Assembly: GCF_900114465.1 (NCBI RefSeq)
Contig: NZ_FOTD01000007.1
Span: 55,760 to 119,759, forward strand
Origin: Trichococcus palustris
GTDB taxonomy: Bacteria > Bacillota > Bacilli > Lactobacillales > Aerococcaceae
DNA length: 64,000 nucleotides
Direction of reading: 5' to 3'
The notes beneath the pieces were generated by a model, which saw only the letters and a list, made by a program, of their open reading frames with translations, was not told the origin of the DNA and searched no databases. Numbering within the stretch: position 1 is the first letter of the stretch; every line of letters begins with the position of its first letter. Below, one piece after another: positions 1-8,125 of the stretch. The position numbers and the translations under genes were made by a program.

Positions 1-678
1 CTTGTACTGCAGAACCATGTTGACAGGGAAAGTGTTGAATGCTACAAAATACGTCCCGACGATAGCCCAAACAAACCAAGGAACCTGATCAAAATTGCCG
101 TTGCCGAACATGTACAACAGGATGGCTATCCAAGGTGCGATTCCGGCAAGAGCCCCCCAGATGAACGGCCCCCAATTGATGTCCTCTTTCGCTTTCCCGG
201 CATTCAATTGTTCCATGACCAAACCGAACAAGTTCATCGACGCATTGACGATGAATATCAATACAAGTGATGCGATATCATAGATGCCGAACAAAGTGGC
301 AATCAAAACGATCATGATGGAGGAACTAAGCGCGTATTCGAACCAACGGAATTTGTTGATGCCTCGATCCAAATCGGCATTGTAGATGTCATTCAGCTTC
401 TTCGGTATTGAAATGAGCGCATGCGCACAGGCGGATATGAATAAAAATGAAGCCACCAAAACACCGAACGGCAACTCGAACAGTACTTTCGATGACAATT
501 CGAGCGACCTTGTCTCTTGGTTGAAAGCCAAATAATTTTGAGTGATCTGCGGCGCAAATTCGCCGATTTTTTGGATGACGTTCGTGGCCAGGAAAAGCAT
601 CGCAATCCCCTGCAACAGATGTAGACCTCCCATAATCAGGTTGAATTTCCGTAGCTTGGCATATGTAATCTCTCTCAT
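1..678 (-). CDS. Heliorhodopsin, 3' end cut by left window edge
   Basis: This is a seven-helix retinal protein of the heliorhodopsin family, which sits in the membrane with its N-terminus in the cytoplasm. The frame is open from ATG at 678 to base 1 (226 codons, no stop). A GGGAG Shine-Dalgarno lies 10 nt upstream. Family marks visible are the N-terminal LRKFNLIMGGLH helix with His20, an FLFISACAHAL helix with His86, and the WFEYALSSSIMIVLIA helix, whose Glu114 corresponds to the Schiff-base counterion, followed by NASMNLFG. The last residues, VNMVLQYK, match the end of helix six. The retinal-binding lysine of helix seven would therefore lie just outside the window and cannot be checked. Heliorhodopsins are known in some Gram-positive bacteria, Trichococcus included as I recall. 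They do not pump ions in the cases studied and their role is unsettled, so light sensing is an inference. Confidence 0.9.
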   Translation of the reverse strand, partial: MREITYAKLRKFNLIMGGLHLLQGIAMLFLATNVIQKIGEFAPQITQNYLAFNQETRSLELSSKVLFELPFGVLVASFLFISACAHALISIPKKLNDIYNADLDRGINKFRWFEYALSSSIMIVLIATLFGIYDIASLVLIFIVNASMNLFGLVMEQLNAGKAKEDINWGPFIWGALAGIAPWIAILLYMFGNGNFDQVPWFVWAIVGTYFVAFNTFPVNMVLQYK

Positions 679-766
679 TTTTTTCACGCTCCCTTTCTTT
701 GCCATCTTTTGCAACGTGAACCGGCCTCTACTCGAAGCTTGAGCCCCTAATCTGCTGCTCAATTTT

Positions 767-796
767 ATTATATTCCAACGGGCTGGTGAAAGCCAA
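767..796 (-). promoter_or_regulatory. Putative promoter of the heliorhodopsin gene
   Basis: On the minus strand a TATAAT box (767-772) follows TTGGCT (791-796) with an 18-nt spacer. It would give a leader of about 80 nt before the ATG at 678. Nothing in the leader resembles a known riboswitch. Confidence 0.5.
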
Positions 797-846
797 CCGG
801 AGCTCCTGACCGTTAAGTGCAATCGATATCCACCGCCCGGTTGGTT

Positions 847-855
847 TGTTATAAT
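847..855 (+). promoter_or_regulatory. Extended -10 promoter of the PNPOx-like gene
   Basis: TGT followed by TATAAT forms an extended -10 element; no good -35 box is present. The predicted transcription start near 862 is too close to the ATG at 872 for a ribosome site. This supports translation from the ATG at 890 instead. Confidence 0.5.
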
Positions 856-889
856 GAGATCATCATAAGAAATGGATGGTGATCTTCCC

Positions 890-1315
890 ATGCCGACGAT
901 TGAGAAAAAAATGATTGCAGAAAATAATTTTTGTGTGCTCGCCACCTGCAGCAATTATCTGCCCAACAGCTCCCTGATGCAGTACATATGCGACGAAAGT
1001 TGCACCCAGTTATTTATGCTGACCCTCAAAGGCAGCGTCAAACAGCTGAACATCGCGGCCAATCCACATGTGAGCCTGCTGATCGACAATCGCGCCGCTC
1101 GGTCGAATGCTCCCATCCAAGCCTTGACCGTCTACGGCACGGCAGAATTTGTTCAAGATGCTAAAAAGATCAAGGAAATCGGGCAGCTGTTGGTCGAACA
1201 GAACGGAGATTTGGGAAAAATTGCGTCAGATAACCAACTCATGGTCATCCGTGTCCGCGCCGAAAAGTTCCTTCTTCTGGATGGCGTGAACGACAAAAGC
1301 TACACGGAGCTATGA
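890..1315 (+). CDS. Pyridoxamine 5'-phosphate oxidase family protein
   Basis: A 141-residue protein with the split-barrel flavin-binding fold of small PNPOx-like proteins. The N-terminus (EKKMIAENNFCVLATC) and the central HVSLLIDNRAA strand are typical, and the C-terminus FLLLDGVNDKSYTEL closes the barrel. The family binds FMN, F420 or heme, and the individual substrate cannot be told from sequence; this is not the vitamin B6 enzyme itself, which is longer. I chose ATG 890 over ATG 872 because a GGATGGTG ribosome site precedes it and the likely transcription start is near 862. It is transcribed divergently from the heliorhodopsin gene, with about 210 bp between them. Confidence 0.8.
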   Translation: MPTIEKKMIAENNFCVLATCSNYLPNSSLMQYICDESCTQLFMLTLKGSVKQLNIAANPHVSLLIDNRAARSNAPIQALTVYGTAEFVQDAKKIKEIGQLLVEQNGDLGKIASDNQLMVIRVRAEKFLLLDGVNDKSYTEL

Positions 1316-1660
1316 CGTCGAAGCGATCCGCTTTGGCAGCCAGTAAATGCATCCCTGAAACCGGAAAGACTGGGCATCCATCAGAATCGTTCTGGTGGAC
1401 GCCCAGCCTTTCCGGCCGTTCAAATATATTCAGCTATCCTTCTATGTTGGCTCATACTTTCTAAGACGGGTACCTGTCAAAAATCTGGCCGGACTCATCC
1501 TGCCGTTTCGGTCAAAACAATTTTGCCGCACCTTCAGCCGCACTCGATTAAGCGATCAGCGTGCGGATGACTTTTGAAATTTCCGTGTTGTCCAAGTATG
1601 CTCCTCTTACAGGAGCCTTTTCATCTGCTATTTCCTCCTCTTCGGCATAAGACGCTGTGT
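1316..1660. other. Intergenic stretch with hairpins, no gene seen
   Basis: No convincing gene lies here. Bases 1361-1415 form a long imperfect hairpin (CCGGAAAG and TGGGC pairing with GCCCA and CTTTCCGG) without a following T-run. A small perfect hairpin GCTCCT/AGGAGC at 1600-1616, followed by CTTTTC, could be a weak plus-strand terminator. The two genes on either side converge here. Confidence 0.4.
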
Positions 1661-2302
1661 TCAGATTCCCTCTTGCTCCATTTTTTCATCCATCCATTTG
1701 TCATGCACAGATCCGAAAATACAAATCGCGACCAGAGCGCCGATGAGTGCCATCAACATATCCCAGAGGCTGTCCCAGACATCCCCCTGAAAGCCCATCA
1801 CGATTTCTGGCGGAATGCCGAACAGGAGCGCCACCATAAATTCCAGCAGCTCATAGAACGCGCTGTAGCCAAGGCACATCACAATCACGATGAAAGACAA
1901 CATGCGTCCTTTTTTGACGTACCCGCCTCTCGACAAGAGTTCCTTCGTCAGGAAGGAGGGTGAAAAGCCTTGCGCAAAATGGCCCGCCCTATCATAATAA
2001 TTCCGCCTCAAGCCCCATGTATCCTTCAAAAAATTGAAAAAAGGATTTTCTGAGTAAGTATAGTGCGCACCCACCAACAAGATGAGCATATGCAAAAAGA
2101 CGATCACATAGACAAAGGAGGTGAAACTGAATTTCCGGTATGTCCCTGCCAAGACTGAGACAATCAAAATGGCCGGAACTGCTTGTCCAAACCAGAATAG
2201 ATGATTTACGGGGTTGATGGCGGATGCTGTCAGTGCAATCAGGAACAGCACGAATAGGCCGATGTGTATCGGGTTTATTCCTTTCCAGACTCTGGCGCTC
2301 AT
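1661..2302 (-). CDS. DUF2238/YjdF-like membrane protein
   Basis: A 213-residue integral membrane protein with about six hydrophobic helices. It carries the conserved family stretch DRAGHFAQGFSPSF (acidic residue, then a histidine), a second block YSAFYELLEF, and the C-terminal GFQGDVWDSLWDMLMALIGA. These are hallmarks of the YjdF/DUF2238 family, whose function is unknown. ATG 2302 is preferred over an upstream TTG because GAGGG lies 10 nt before it. It is the last gene of a minus-strand run of membrane proteins starting at 4612, about 100 nt after the molybdopterin lipoprotein gene. Confidence 0.75.
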   Translation of the reverse strand: MSARVWKGINPIHIGLFVLFLIALTASAINPVNHLFWFGQAVPAILIVSVLAGTYRKFSFTSFVYVIVFLHMLILLVGAHYTYSENPFFNFLKDTWGLRRNYYDRAGHFAQGFSPSFLTKELLSRGGYVKKGRMLSFIVIVMCLGYSAFYELLEFMVALLFGIPPEIVMGFQGDVWDSLWDMLMALIGALVAICIFGSVHDKWMDEKMEQEGI

Positions 2303-2401
2303 GAAAAAACCACCCTCTCTTACCAAACGGTTACCGCTCGGTCCGTTCAGGAAAGCCTGGATTTAAAGCCCTGCTCATACCTGAATGCTGCTTGGCCCTT
2401 T

Positions 2402-3097
2402 TCAATCGATTGCCGCATCATTGCTGAATCCCCTTTGTTCCCAATAGCCTCTGTAGTTCACATCATCGGATAATTCGATGCGCGTGATCCATTTGATCCA
2501 TTTGTAGCCCAGTTTGTCTTCCGCGACCAATTGGAAGGGGAAGCCCCTTTCCGGAGGCAGGACGACGTCATTCATTTTATATGCGATCATCATATTCCTG
2601 TCCAAAATGGTCTGCAATGGCAAGGAGGTGCTGTAGCCATCCACCGCGTAGAAAATGACCGTTTTGGCGCCTTCCTTTACGCCCACCTCGGCAAAGATAT
2701 CCTTCAGTAGAACGCCTTGCCAGAGAATGTCGACACTCCACCCTTCGACGCAATTCAGCGTCACCAGCTTCTTGTACTGCTTGTTGTCCAGCACTTCCTC
2801 ATAGGTCAATTCAGCCGGTTTCTCGACCAATCCGTCAATTTTTAGCCTGTACGAATCTATATCTATGTATTGTGGTCCTTTGATGGAGTTTTCCCTGAAA
2901 TCGGCAATCGAAGACAGATCTTTGCCTTCATATTCGGTCACTTCAACCTTTGTCAATTCTTCGATGCTGGATTTTCCCGCGTCGCCGGAAGTGGATGTAC
3001 CGCAACCGGCTAACAATAAAAGGACAAAAAGAAGCATGCTCCAAAAAGTTATGCGCTTGACTGTAGCTACTTTCCTACTACTTGTTGTATGTTGCAT
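2402..3097 (-). CDS. Sulfite-oxidase-like molybdopterin-binding lipoprotein
   Basis: A 231-residue secreted lipoprotein. A basic N-terminus, a hydrophobic stretch and the lipobox LLAGC (Cys32) predict anchoring on the outer face of the membrane. The rest is the oxidoreductase molybdopterin-binding domain of the sulfite oxidase / MsrP (YedY) superfamily. The motif TLNCVEGWSV holds the cysteine that ligates molybdenum in this family. YAVDGYSTSLPL and PPERGFPFQLVAEDKLGYKWIKW are the other conserved blocks. The C-terminal dimerisation domain of true sulfite oxidases is absent, so it resembles MsrP-type enzymes. Substrate and electron donor are unknown; the neighbouring small membrane proteins could supply electrons, but that is inference. 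ATG 3097 has AGGGA 6 nt upstream. Confidence 0.85.
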   Translation of the reverse strand: MQHTTSSRKVATVKRITFWSMLLFVLLLLAGCGTSTSGDAGKSSIEELTKVEVTEYEGKDLSSIADFRENSIKGPQYIDIDSYRLKIDGLVEKPAELTYEEVLDNKQYKKLVTLNCVEGWSVDILWQGVLLKDIFAEVGVKEGAKTVIFYAVDGYSTSLPLQTILDRNMMIAYKMNDVVLPPERGFPFQLVAEDKLGYKWIKWITRIELSDDVNYRGYWEQRGFSNDAAID

Positions 3098-3185
3098 CAG
3101 CAATCCCTACTTTCTGAAAACAAGGAAAAGATGGTTGCATGATGACGTTCCCGACAGATTGGATCTGATTTTAGAAAAAACAGCT

Positions 3186-3857
3186 TTAAAACCCGCGCGT
3201 CTGCCCTTTCCATGGCGCCTCTATTCCTTCAAGGTACTCTTCGACGCTTGGTCCCTTGAGTTTGTGAAGCCGCCAACTACCGTAGATATAGCTGGGGACC
3301 AGACCGATGATGCTGACAGGAAATCCTAAAAGCGTATTGAGCCAGATCAAACCAATGATATTTCCACTCAAAAAAAGACTTATCTGAAGCACTAGGCGAA
3401 TCAGAAAAAAGATCGTCCATATCCAAGTCACTTCGCGATAGGCAGGTTTAACATCCTTGCGCCAATACCATTTCAAATCCCACCCCCGCGTCAAATGGCT
3501 TGCCCAGGCTGCCAGCGGCTTGCCCATCAGCAGGCTCGTAAAAGATAGCAAAAAAACAAAAGCACTGCTTATGATTTTTGGGATGAAATAATTGGATGCA
3601 TTGCCGGCAAAATAGGCAAATCCCGAAGCAATCAGCCCCCCTAACAATCCCCCGGTTGCATAATAGAAAGGCTGTTTGGAAAGCAATCGGATAATGCAGA
3701 ATAGAAGTGCAACTCCTACAGACGAAAAAATAGCCGTGTTCAACCCGTAGAACCCATTGATGAGCACAAAAACCAATGACGGAAAAACGGCATCGAAGCT
3801 CTTGCCAGAAAGAATCAAACTCATTTCTTCGATAACTTCTTTTCCTTTAATTGCCAT
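3186..3857 (-). CDS. DUF3159-like integral membrane protein
   Basis: A 223-residue protein with about six membrane helices. The pattern matches my recollection of the DUF3159 family: an N-terminal soluble stretch, PSLVFVLINGFYGL, then RLLSKQPFYYATGG, YFIPKIISSA, and the late block REVTWIWTIFFLIRLVLQ. No catalytic residues are evident and the role is unknown. The ATG at 3857 follows GGGAGG by 5 nt; an earlier in-frame start would lack a ribosome site. It lies 43 nt downstream of the next membrane gene and 88 nt before the molybdopterin lipoprotein, which suggests co-transcription. Confidence 0.65.
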   Translation of the reverse strand: MAIKGKEVIEEMSLILSGKSFDAVFPSLVFVLINGFYGLNTAIFSSVGVALLFCIIRLLSKQPFYYATGGLLGGLIASGFAYFAGNASNYFIPKIISSAFVFLLSFTSLLMGKPLAAWASHLTRGWDLKWYWRKDVKPAYREVTWIWTIFFLIRLVLQISLFLSGNIIGLIWLNTLLGFPVSIIGLVPSYIYGSWRLHKLKGPSVEEYLEGIEAPWKGQTRGF

Positions 3858-3900
3858 CGCACCTCCCCCGTTCCTGTATCTACCCATTCCTTACAAGCAA

Positions 3901-4245
3901 TCATTTGCTGATGATATCCGTTTTACGGGAACCCAGGAAAAAGTCCAGCCAGTCGCCCTTGCTCCGGTAGAACGCGACTAATACGTACAGACTGCCGGCG
4001 AAAAATCCGAGTGTCATCATCGCAACGATCCACGCGACCATGAGCACCTTGTTCTTTTCCCGAAAGGCAATCCACATCGAAAAGAGCGTGAAACCAACAT
4101 AGAGATCGATGAGCGATACAATCCCCCAAGGATTCGCCAACAACGCCGCTCCATCCTTGGCAAAATTACCGTTGGTGAAGCCGTTCAACAAGACGGCCGT
4201 CATGGCGAACAGTCCCAACAAAGCAATCATTTTTCCAAGCTTCAT
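3901..4245 (-). CDS. Small DUF1475/DUF2834-like membrane protein
   Basis: A 114-residue protein with three hydrophobic segments. The central NPWGIVSLIDLYVGFTLFSMWIAFREKN is the recognisable part and resembles the DUF1475/DUF2834 group of small bacterial membrane proteins. I am not sure which of the two names applies. The start has GAGGTG just upstream. It sits 34 nt after the preceding gene of the cluster. No function can be given. Confidence 0.55.
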   Translation of the reverse strand: MKLGKMIALLGLFAMTAVLLNGFTNGNFAKDGAALLANPWGIVSLIDLYVGFTLFSMWIAFREKNKVLMVAWIVAMMTLGFFAGSLYVLVAFYRSKGDWLDFFLGSRKTDIISK

Positions 4246-4279
4246 CTACGCACCTCTGTAGTTTTGTCTTATTGTTGTT

Positions 4280-4612
4280 TTATTGCTGACCATATTTTAC
4301 CGCAACATATTCGATAATGATGCCGTAAACGATTCCTGCCAGGAAGCCTATCACATCATCGAAGCCGGTGGCACTGTAGAAAGCGAAAGAAACAAAAAAC
4401 CCCAGAAGGGCACCCCGTCCCAGGGCTTTGGGCAGTCCCAAGTTCCCGCCAGCCAGCCCGATCACCACGCCCATAAGGAGGCGGTTGTACCAGAAGGCGA
4501 ACAAATAGCTGGCATCCCTGCCAAAACCTGACCTCAGCTGGGCACCGATGATGCATACAATCCCCAAAACGGCGCCGGCGGTAATGCATACCTTCATTCT
4601 TTTCGTCAGCAT
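4280..4612 (-). CDS. Small membrane protein of unknown function
   Basis: A 110-residue, glycine-rich protein with three or four membrane helices. A cytoplasmic-looking N-terminus (MLTKRMK) precedes a first helix, and a distinctive GFFVSFAFYSATGFDDVIGFLAG block lies near the end. The start is well supported by AGGGGGGAG. It is the first gene of the leftward cluster that includes the DUF3159-like protein and the molybdopterin lipoprotein. I do not recognise the family. Confidence 0.6.
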   Translation of the reverse strand: MLTKRMKVCITAGAVLGIVCIIGAQLRSGFGRDASYLFAFWYNRLLMGVVIGLAGGNLGLPKALGRGALLGFFVSFAFYSATGFDDVIGFLAGIVYGIIIEYVAVKYGQQ

Positions 4613-4689
4613 TCTTTTCGCTCCCCCTAATTGACCGTTTCTGCGGTCTTGGCTGGTTAGCCCTGCATTTGCCTCTTTTAGCAGCGTTT

Positions 4690-5205
4690 TTAATCCTGTT
4701 TATTCAACAATTCGCATAATGTTTGCCCAAATTTCTTCGCATTTTCAGGGCCATCCGCCGTGACGATGTTTCCATCCACAACTACGCCTTCATCCGTATA
4801 ATGAGCTCCTTTGTCTTCGATCGCCTTAATTTCGCTCTCGAAAACCGTCGCATTTTTTTTCTTCAGAAGGCCTGCATTGGCCAAAATGACCGGAGCGATG
4901 CAGATGGCCGCCACCGTCTTGCTTAGACCGTGCATGGCTTGTGCGATTTTGAAGGCATGGGGATCATCGAAGAATACCCGACTGCCTTTTCCTCCCACAA
5001 AAATGACCGCCTCGAAATCATTGGTATCGACATCCTCCAACACCATATCCGACTGCGCAACGCCTCCCCTCACACCTGTGCATGTGCCCGTTTTATGGCT
5101 GGCTATCCACGTTTCATAGCCGCACTTGGTCAATTCCTCCTGTGGCATAAATAATTCTTCGTCCCGAAAGTCATCCGGTGCTATTACAAATAATACTTTT
5201 TTCAT
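4690..5205 (-). CDS. DJ-1/PfpI family protein
   Basis: A 171-residue cytoplasmic protein of the DJ-1/PfpI superfamily (class I glutamine amidotransferase-like fold). The nucleophile elbow AICIAPVILA contains Cys102, and the upstream Glu residues of DDFRDEELF fit the partner glutamate. Family members act as deglycases, chaperones or stress proteins; which applies is unknown. ATG 5205 is used because GAGGA sits 7 nt upstream. Its -10 box (TGG-TATAAT on the minus strand, around 5292) precedes it, and a strong bidirectional terminator at 5359-5410 separates it from the next unit. Confidence 0.85.
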   Translation of the reverse strand: MKKVLFVIAPDDFRDEELFMPQEELTKCGYETWIASHKTGTCTGVRGGVAQSDMVLEDVDTNDFEAVIFVGGKGSRVFFDDPHAFKIAQAMHGLSKTVAAICIAPVILANAGLLKKKNATVFESEIKAIEDKGAHYTDEGVVVDGNIVTADGPENAKKFGQTLCELLNKQD

Positions 5206-5358
5206 GTGAGTTCCTCTTTTCTTTTTTTCGCTGAATAAACGTTTTTCCATAAACGCTAAACGAGAAAACGCTTACTTTAATGGTTTCATTATACCATATA
5301 GTTACTCGTCCCATCCAAATCATCCTACTGTTTATTTGCAATCCTCGGTTTAATGTTG

Positions 5359-5410
5359 AAAAAGAGCCGTCCATCAGTTTTCAGCGAAAACTGATGGACG
5401 GCTCTTTTTT
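5359..5410. terminator. Bidirectional intrinsic terminator
   Basis: A perfect stem of about 20 bp (AGAGCCGTCCATCAGTTTT with its complement) is flanked by an A-run on the left and a T-run on the right. In minus orientation it lies downstream of the SF0329-like gene and its 3' repeat. Confidence 0.85.
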
Positions 5411-5445
5411 CATATAGACCTTATAAGACTGGGACATAAGTCCTA

Positions 5446-5598
5446 GCTATCGTATTTCCTAACAATTAGTCGTAAACGTGTTCTGAATCCCAGAAATCTC
5501 CGCCTAAGTTGACTACCACACGCGGACAAAAAGCGTCCGCTTCGTGTTAGTCCTCTTAGCGCTCGACTTCTAGACGGAATTCATCGCACTCTCGATCT
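5446..5598 (-). repeat. Structured 3'-UTR repeat, copy A (type I core)
   Basis: This stretch begins at the TAG stop of the gene at 5599 and folds as one long interrupted hairpin. In transcript orientation the outer arm TGAATTCC pairs with GGGATTCA, followed on the 5' side by a 4-nt bulge GTCT, then AGAA pairs with TTCT. The inner core pairs GACTAACAC with GTGTGGTAGTC and ends in a GCGGAC/GTCCGC stem with a T-rich loop. The same architecture with different paired bases occurs at 28215-28561 and 55866-56032, and remnants occur at 42352-42443. Confidence 0.8.
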
Positions 5599-6168
5599 CT
5601 AAAGCGCGCTGCGGCGCAATTGATAAAAATATTGCACGATCGGATGTTTCAATTTCATCTTCTTGTCCATATCCAAAATCCGTTTTTTCCCGACACGTCT
5701 GTCGACCAAAGCCAAAACATTCAACAGGATGTCCTTGCTCGCAAGGCTGTCTTCGATGGACTGCGTCAAAAACGTATTCGCGACCGCATTGAAATCCGCT
5801 TTGCTTAACGCTGTTTGGGCCGCAATCATTTCCTTTGCGTAGACCAGCAATTTGCGGTCCCTTGCAATCACCGCCAAACGCTCCTCTGGTACTTTCCCGC
5901 CCATATCTTTCCTGACCGCCTCGATGTCTTCCTGGCTGACTGGAAGGTTCAGGTTCGGGTCGCCCTTTATCTCCTGCTCCGACTGAAACCAGCGGATCCG
6001 AGTCGTTGCATCCTTCATATTGAATACTTTCTTTTTATCCACGGTAAGGTAGCACTGACCGGCTTTTTCCGGTGTATAGCGGTAGCTGGTGGAGATGTAT
6101 TCCACCCTGCCCACAAGCGCAGGATATAGGAAGCTCTCCAATTGTTGTTTCATTTTACTCCAGATCAT
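5599..6168 (-). CDS. SF0329-like protein of unknown function
   Basis: A 189-residue soluble protein. The N-terminus WSKMKQQLESFLYPALVGRVEY and the middle TRIRWFQSEQEIKGDP match, from memory, a conserved family annotated only as SF0329. The C-terminal half is helical and includes LVDRRVGKKRILDM. No catalytic motif is obvious and no function is known to me. The ribosome site GGAGG is 5 nt before the ATG. Its TAG stop abuts the structured repeat (copy A), and transcription probably ends at 5359-5410. The upstream zinc-ribbon membrane protein gene ends 21 nt before its start and may share its transcript. Confidence 0.7.
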   Translation of the reverse strand: MIWSKMKQQLESFLYPALVGRVEYISTSYRYTPEKAGQCYLTVDKKKVFNMKDATTRIRWFQSEQEIKGDPNLNLPVSQEDIEAVRKDMGGKVPEERLAVIARDRKLLVYAKEMIAAQTALSKADFNAVANTFLTQSIEDSLASKDILLNVLALVDRRVGKKRILDMDKKMKLKHPIVQYFYQLRRSAL

Positions 6169-6189
6169 ATTTCCTCCGATATTATGCTA

Positions 6190-6585
6190 TTACGCTTTTT
6201 TTACAAATTTAGTGGAACATTTTGGGCATCTGATTTCCACTTTCCCTCTGCCTTTAGGTACTCTGACATTCTGCTTGCAGGAAGGGCAGGAATAGATGCG
6301 GTGGGTCTTCCTTTGGTTCATGATGCTTTTCTTTTTCCAGAAATAGCCCCTCACCCTATTCTTGAGCAGCAGATATTTTTGATTTTGCGCATAACATTTG
6401 TGGTAATTTTTCGAAAAAACACGTACATAGACAAAAATGACGGCCGCATACCCTATGAATGACAGGATGCTGCTGTTCACTATGCTTGCCAAAATCATGA
6501 TTACCATACCAACGACCATCAGGAATTGGGATAACGCATCCATTCCGTATCTTCCTTGCATCATTTTTCTGAATTTTTCTTTCAT
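6190..6585 (-). CDS. Small membrane protein with C-terminal zinc ribbon
   Basis: A 131-residue protein with two adjacent membrane helices (about residues 18-55) followed by a basic linker and a C-terminal zinc ribbon. Two CPxC knuckles (CPSC and CPKC), about 20 residues apart, are the zinc ligands. Proteins of this layout are common in lactic acid bacteria and are uncharacterised. A GGAGAGG site precedes the ATG. The gene lies 21 nt upstream of the SF0329-like gene, so the two are likely one unit. Confidence 0.7.
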   Translation of the reverse strand: MKEKFRKMMQGRYGMDALSQFLMVVGMVIMILASIVNSSILSFIGYAAVIFVYVRVFSKNYHKCYAQNQKYLLLKNRVRGYFWKKKSIMNQRKTHRIYSCPSCKQNVRVPKGRGKVEIRCPKCSTKFVKKA

Positions 6586-6848
6586 GATACCTCTCCCATC
6601 ACAACAATATCAGGCAAGGTTTTCCGATGGATGATTGGCATCAGTTTCTCCACTCCTGTCGGGAAAACCTGCATCTTTGTGTTGCTCTATTTTAGTATTT
6701 CATTTTTCTGATTCCTCGCTTATTAAAGATACCTTGTTTATTCGGGTAAAGCAATGACTGTTTCGTTAACAAGAAGAGAGGCAGCGTATAACATGTCCTC
6801 ACAAACAAACATCCAACTGGAGGCTCACCCAGCTTTTTCCTCCAACTA

Positions 6849-7595
6849 CTAATTTTTGAGATGCTTTTTGATATAATCCATCGTCATTCGGAAAAAGTTA
6901 TCCTCATAACGCCATGTGAGCATATGGCTTTCTCCATGCAGTACAACCAATTCAGCAGCAGGAAAACAGACTGTTGCACGCTCTGAAAAGGAAAGCGGCA
7001 CAAGTTCATCGGCATCCCCGTGAAAAATCAAGACATCATTCGGGTATTTCTCCATCTGATTATAGATATCTATCTCCCAAATATCCTCGACGTATCTGCG
7101 GCCAATCGTCATGTTACTGAACAGAAATATTGCCGGGATATGCTCTTTCCGCTTGAACTGATCTTTAAATTGATACTGGATAACATAAGCCGGACACAAT
7201 AGGATCAAGCCGCGTATCTCCGTTGGTCTTTGGGAGGCGAGCATTGTAGAGACATAACCTCCCTGGCTCATGCCGCACAGAAACAGATTCTTCTCATCCA
7301 CAAAATCCTGTTTTTTCAAGGTATCGATCACTGCATTCAGATCATCAACCTCGGTCATGGCAGACATTTCGATGGATTCCCCATCACTTCTGCTTGAAAA
7401 AGAACCTCCGCAAAAATCAAAACAGTAGACTGCCACACCCTGTTCAACAAGTCTTTCCATCGGGTACGGCTGCATGTTATTGCCCAAGCCATGGGCATAA
7501 ATCACTGTAGGAAACGGTCCCTTTGCATCATCAGGGATATGAGCTTCTCCATATATTCGGTTATATCCTTTCTTGCAATACAGCTTTTGTTTCAC
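6849..7595 (-). CDS. Alpha/beta hydrolase
   Basis: A cytoplasmic alpha/beta-hydrolase of about 248 residues. It shows an oxyanion-loop HGLGNN, the nucleophile elbow GMSQGG (Ser), a later acid in HGDADELVP and the catalytic His in HGESHML. These three form the complete triad. It resembles the BAAT/Abhydrolase or feruloyl-esterase-like proteins; the substrate is unknown. Two GTG starts compete: 7595 has AGGTGG 5 nt upstream and is preferred, while 7604 would use a more distant GGGGGA. It stands alone between two small genes. Confidence 0.8.
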   Translation of the reverse strand: MKQKLYCKKGYNRIYGEAHIPDDAKGPFPTVIYAHGLGNNMQPYPMERLVEQGVAVYCFDFCGGSFSSRSDGESIEMSAMTEVDDLNAVIDTLKKQDFVDEKNLFLCGMSQGGYVSTMLASQRPTEIRGLILLCPAYVIQYQFKDQFKRKEHIPAIFLFSNMTIGRRYVEDIWEIDIYNQMEKYPNDVLIFHGDADELVPLSFSERATVCFPAAELVVLHGESHMLTWRYEDNFFRMTMDYIKKHLKN

Positions 7596-7744
7596 ACTAG
7601 CCACCTATTTTATTCCCCCTTTTGATTATTGTCTAAGTTCTATTCTATAGACCTCAATCAATTTGTCCAGTTAAGTGTAACCTATCCACTTTTACGGGAA
7701 TGTAGGTTGCTAACAAAGCCCAACCATCCGAAGTGGCTTACACA

Positions 7745-8125
7745 TCAGCTAATATTATTTTTCCTATTGCGCCAGTTCATAAAAAATAATATTCCAACCA
7801 AAAATGCGGGTCCCGCAATGACCAAGATAGATATCAATACCCTAGACCACGGCCAACCGTTAACTAAATTAAAGGTCATGAATCCAATGTAGAGCAGACC
7901 AGCACCAATGAAACCGATAGCGCCAACAATCTCTTTTCTCCATGCGATGGTCAATATTGCAATTAAAATGAATACTGGGATGTTATGCATAATCAATCCG
8001 ATAAGAATTTGACCAAAACTTAATCCAGGTTGTATGACATCCAGTGAGAACATCGCCAAAAAACAGATGAACAGTATCGACAAAACCCTTGGGGTCCAAT
8101 ATACTAATTTACTCGTCTTCTTCAT
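7745..8125 (-). CDS. Small multi-helix membrane protein, DUF7670-like
   Basis: A 126-residue protein with four hydrophobic segments and a lysine-rich C-terminus. The N-terminal YWTPRVLSILFICFLAMFSLDV and the later WR-containing loop resemble a widespread uncharacterised family (DUF7670, from memory and uncertain). The ATG at 8125 has GGGGAG 11 nt upstream; an in-frame GTG at 8155 would have a poorer site. Function unknown. Confidence 0.6.
   Translation of the reverse strand: MKKTSKLVYWTPRVLSILFICFLAMFSLDVIQPGLSFGQILIGLIMHNIPVFILIAILTIAWRKEIVGAIGFIGAGLLYIGFMTFNLVNGWPWSRVLISILVIAGPAFLVGILFFMNWRNRKNNIS

Noticed and set aside
1574..1963. 129-codon plus-strand frame
   Set aside because: It is a shadow of the YjdF-like membrane protein on the minus strand, with no ribosome site.
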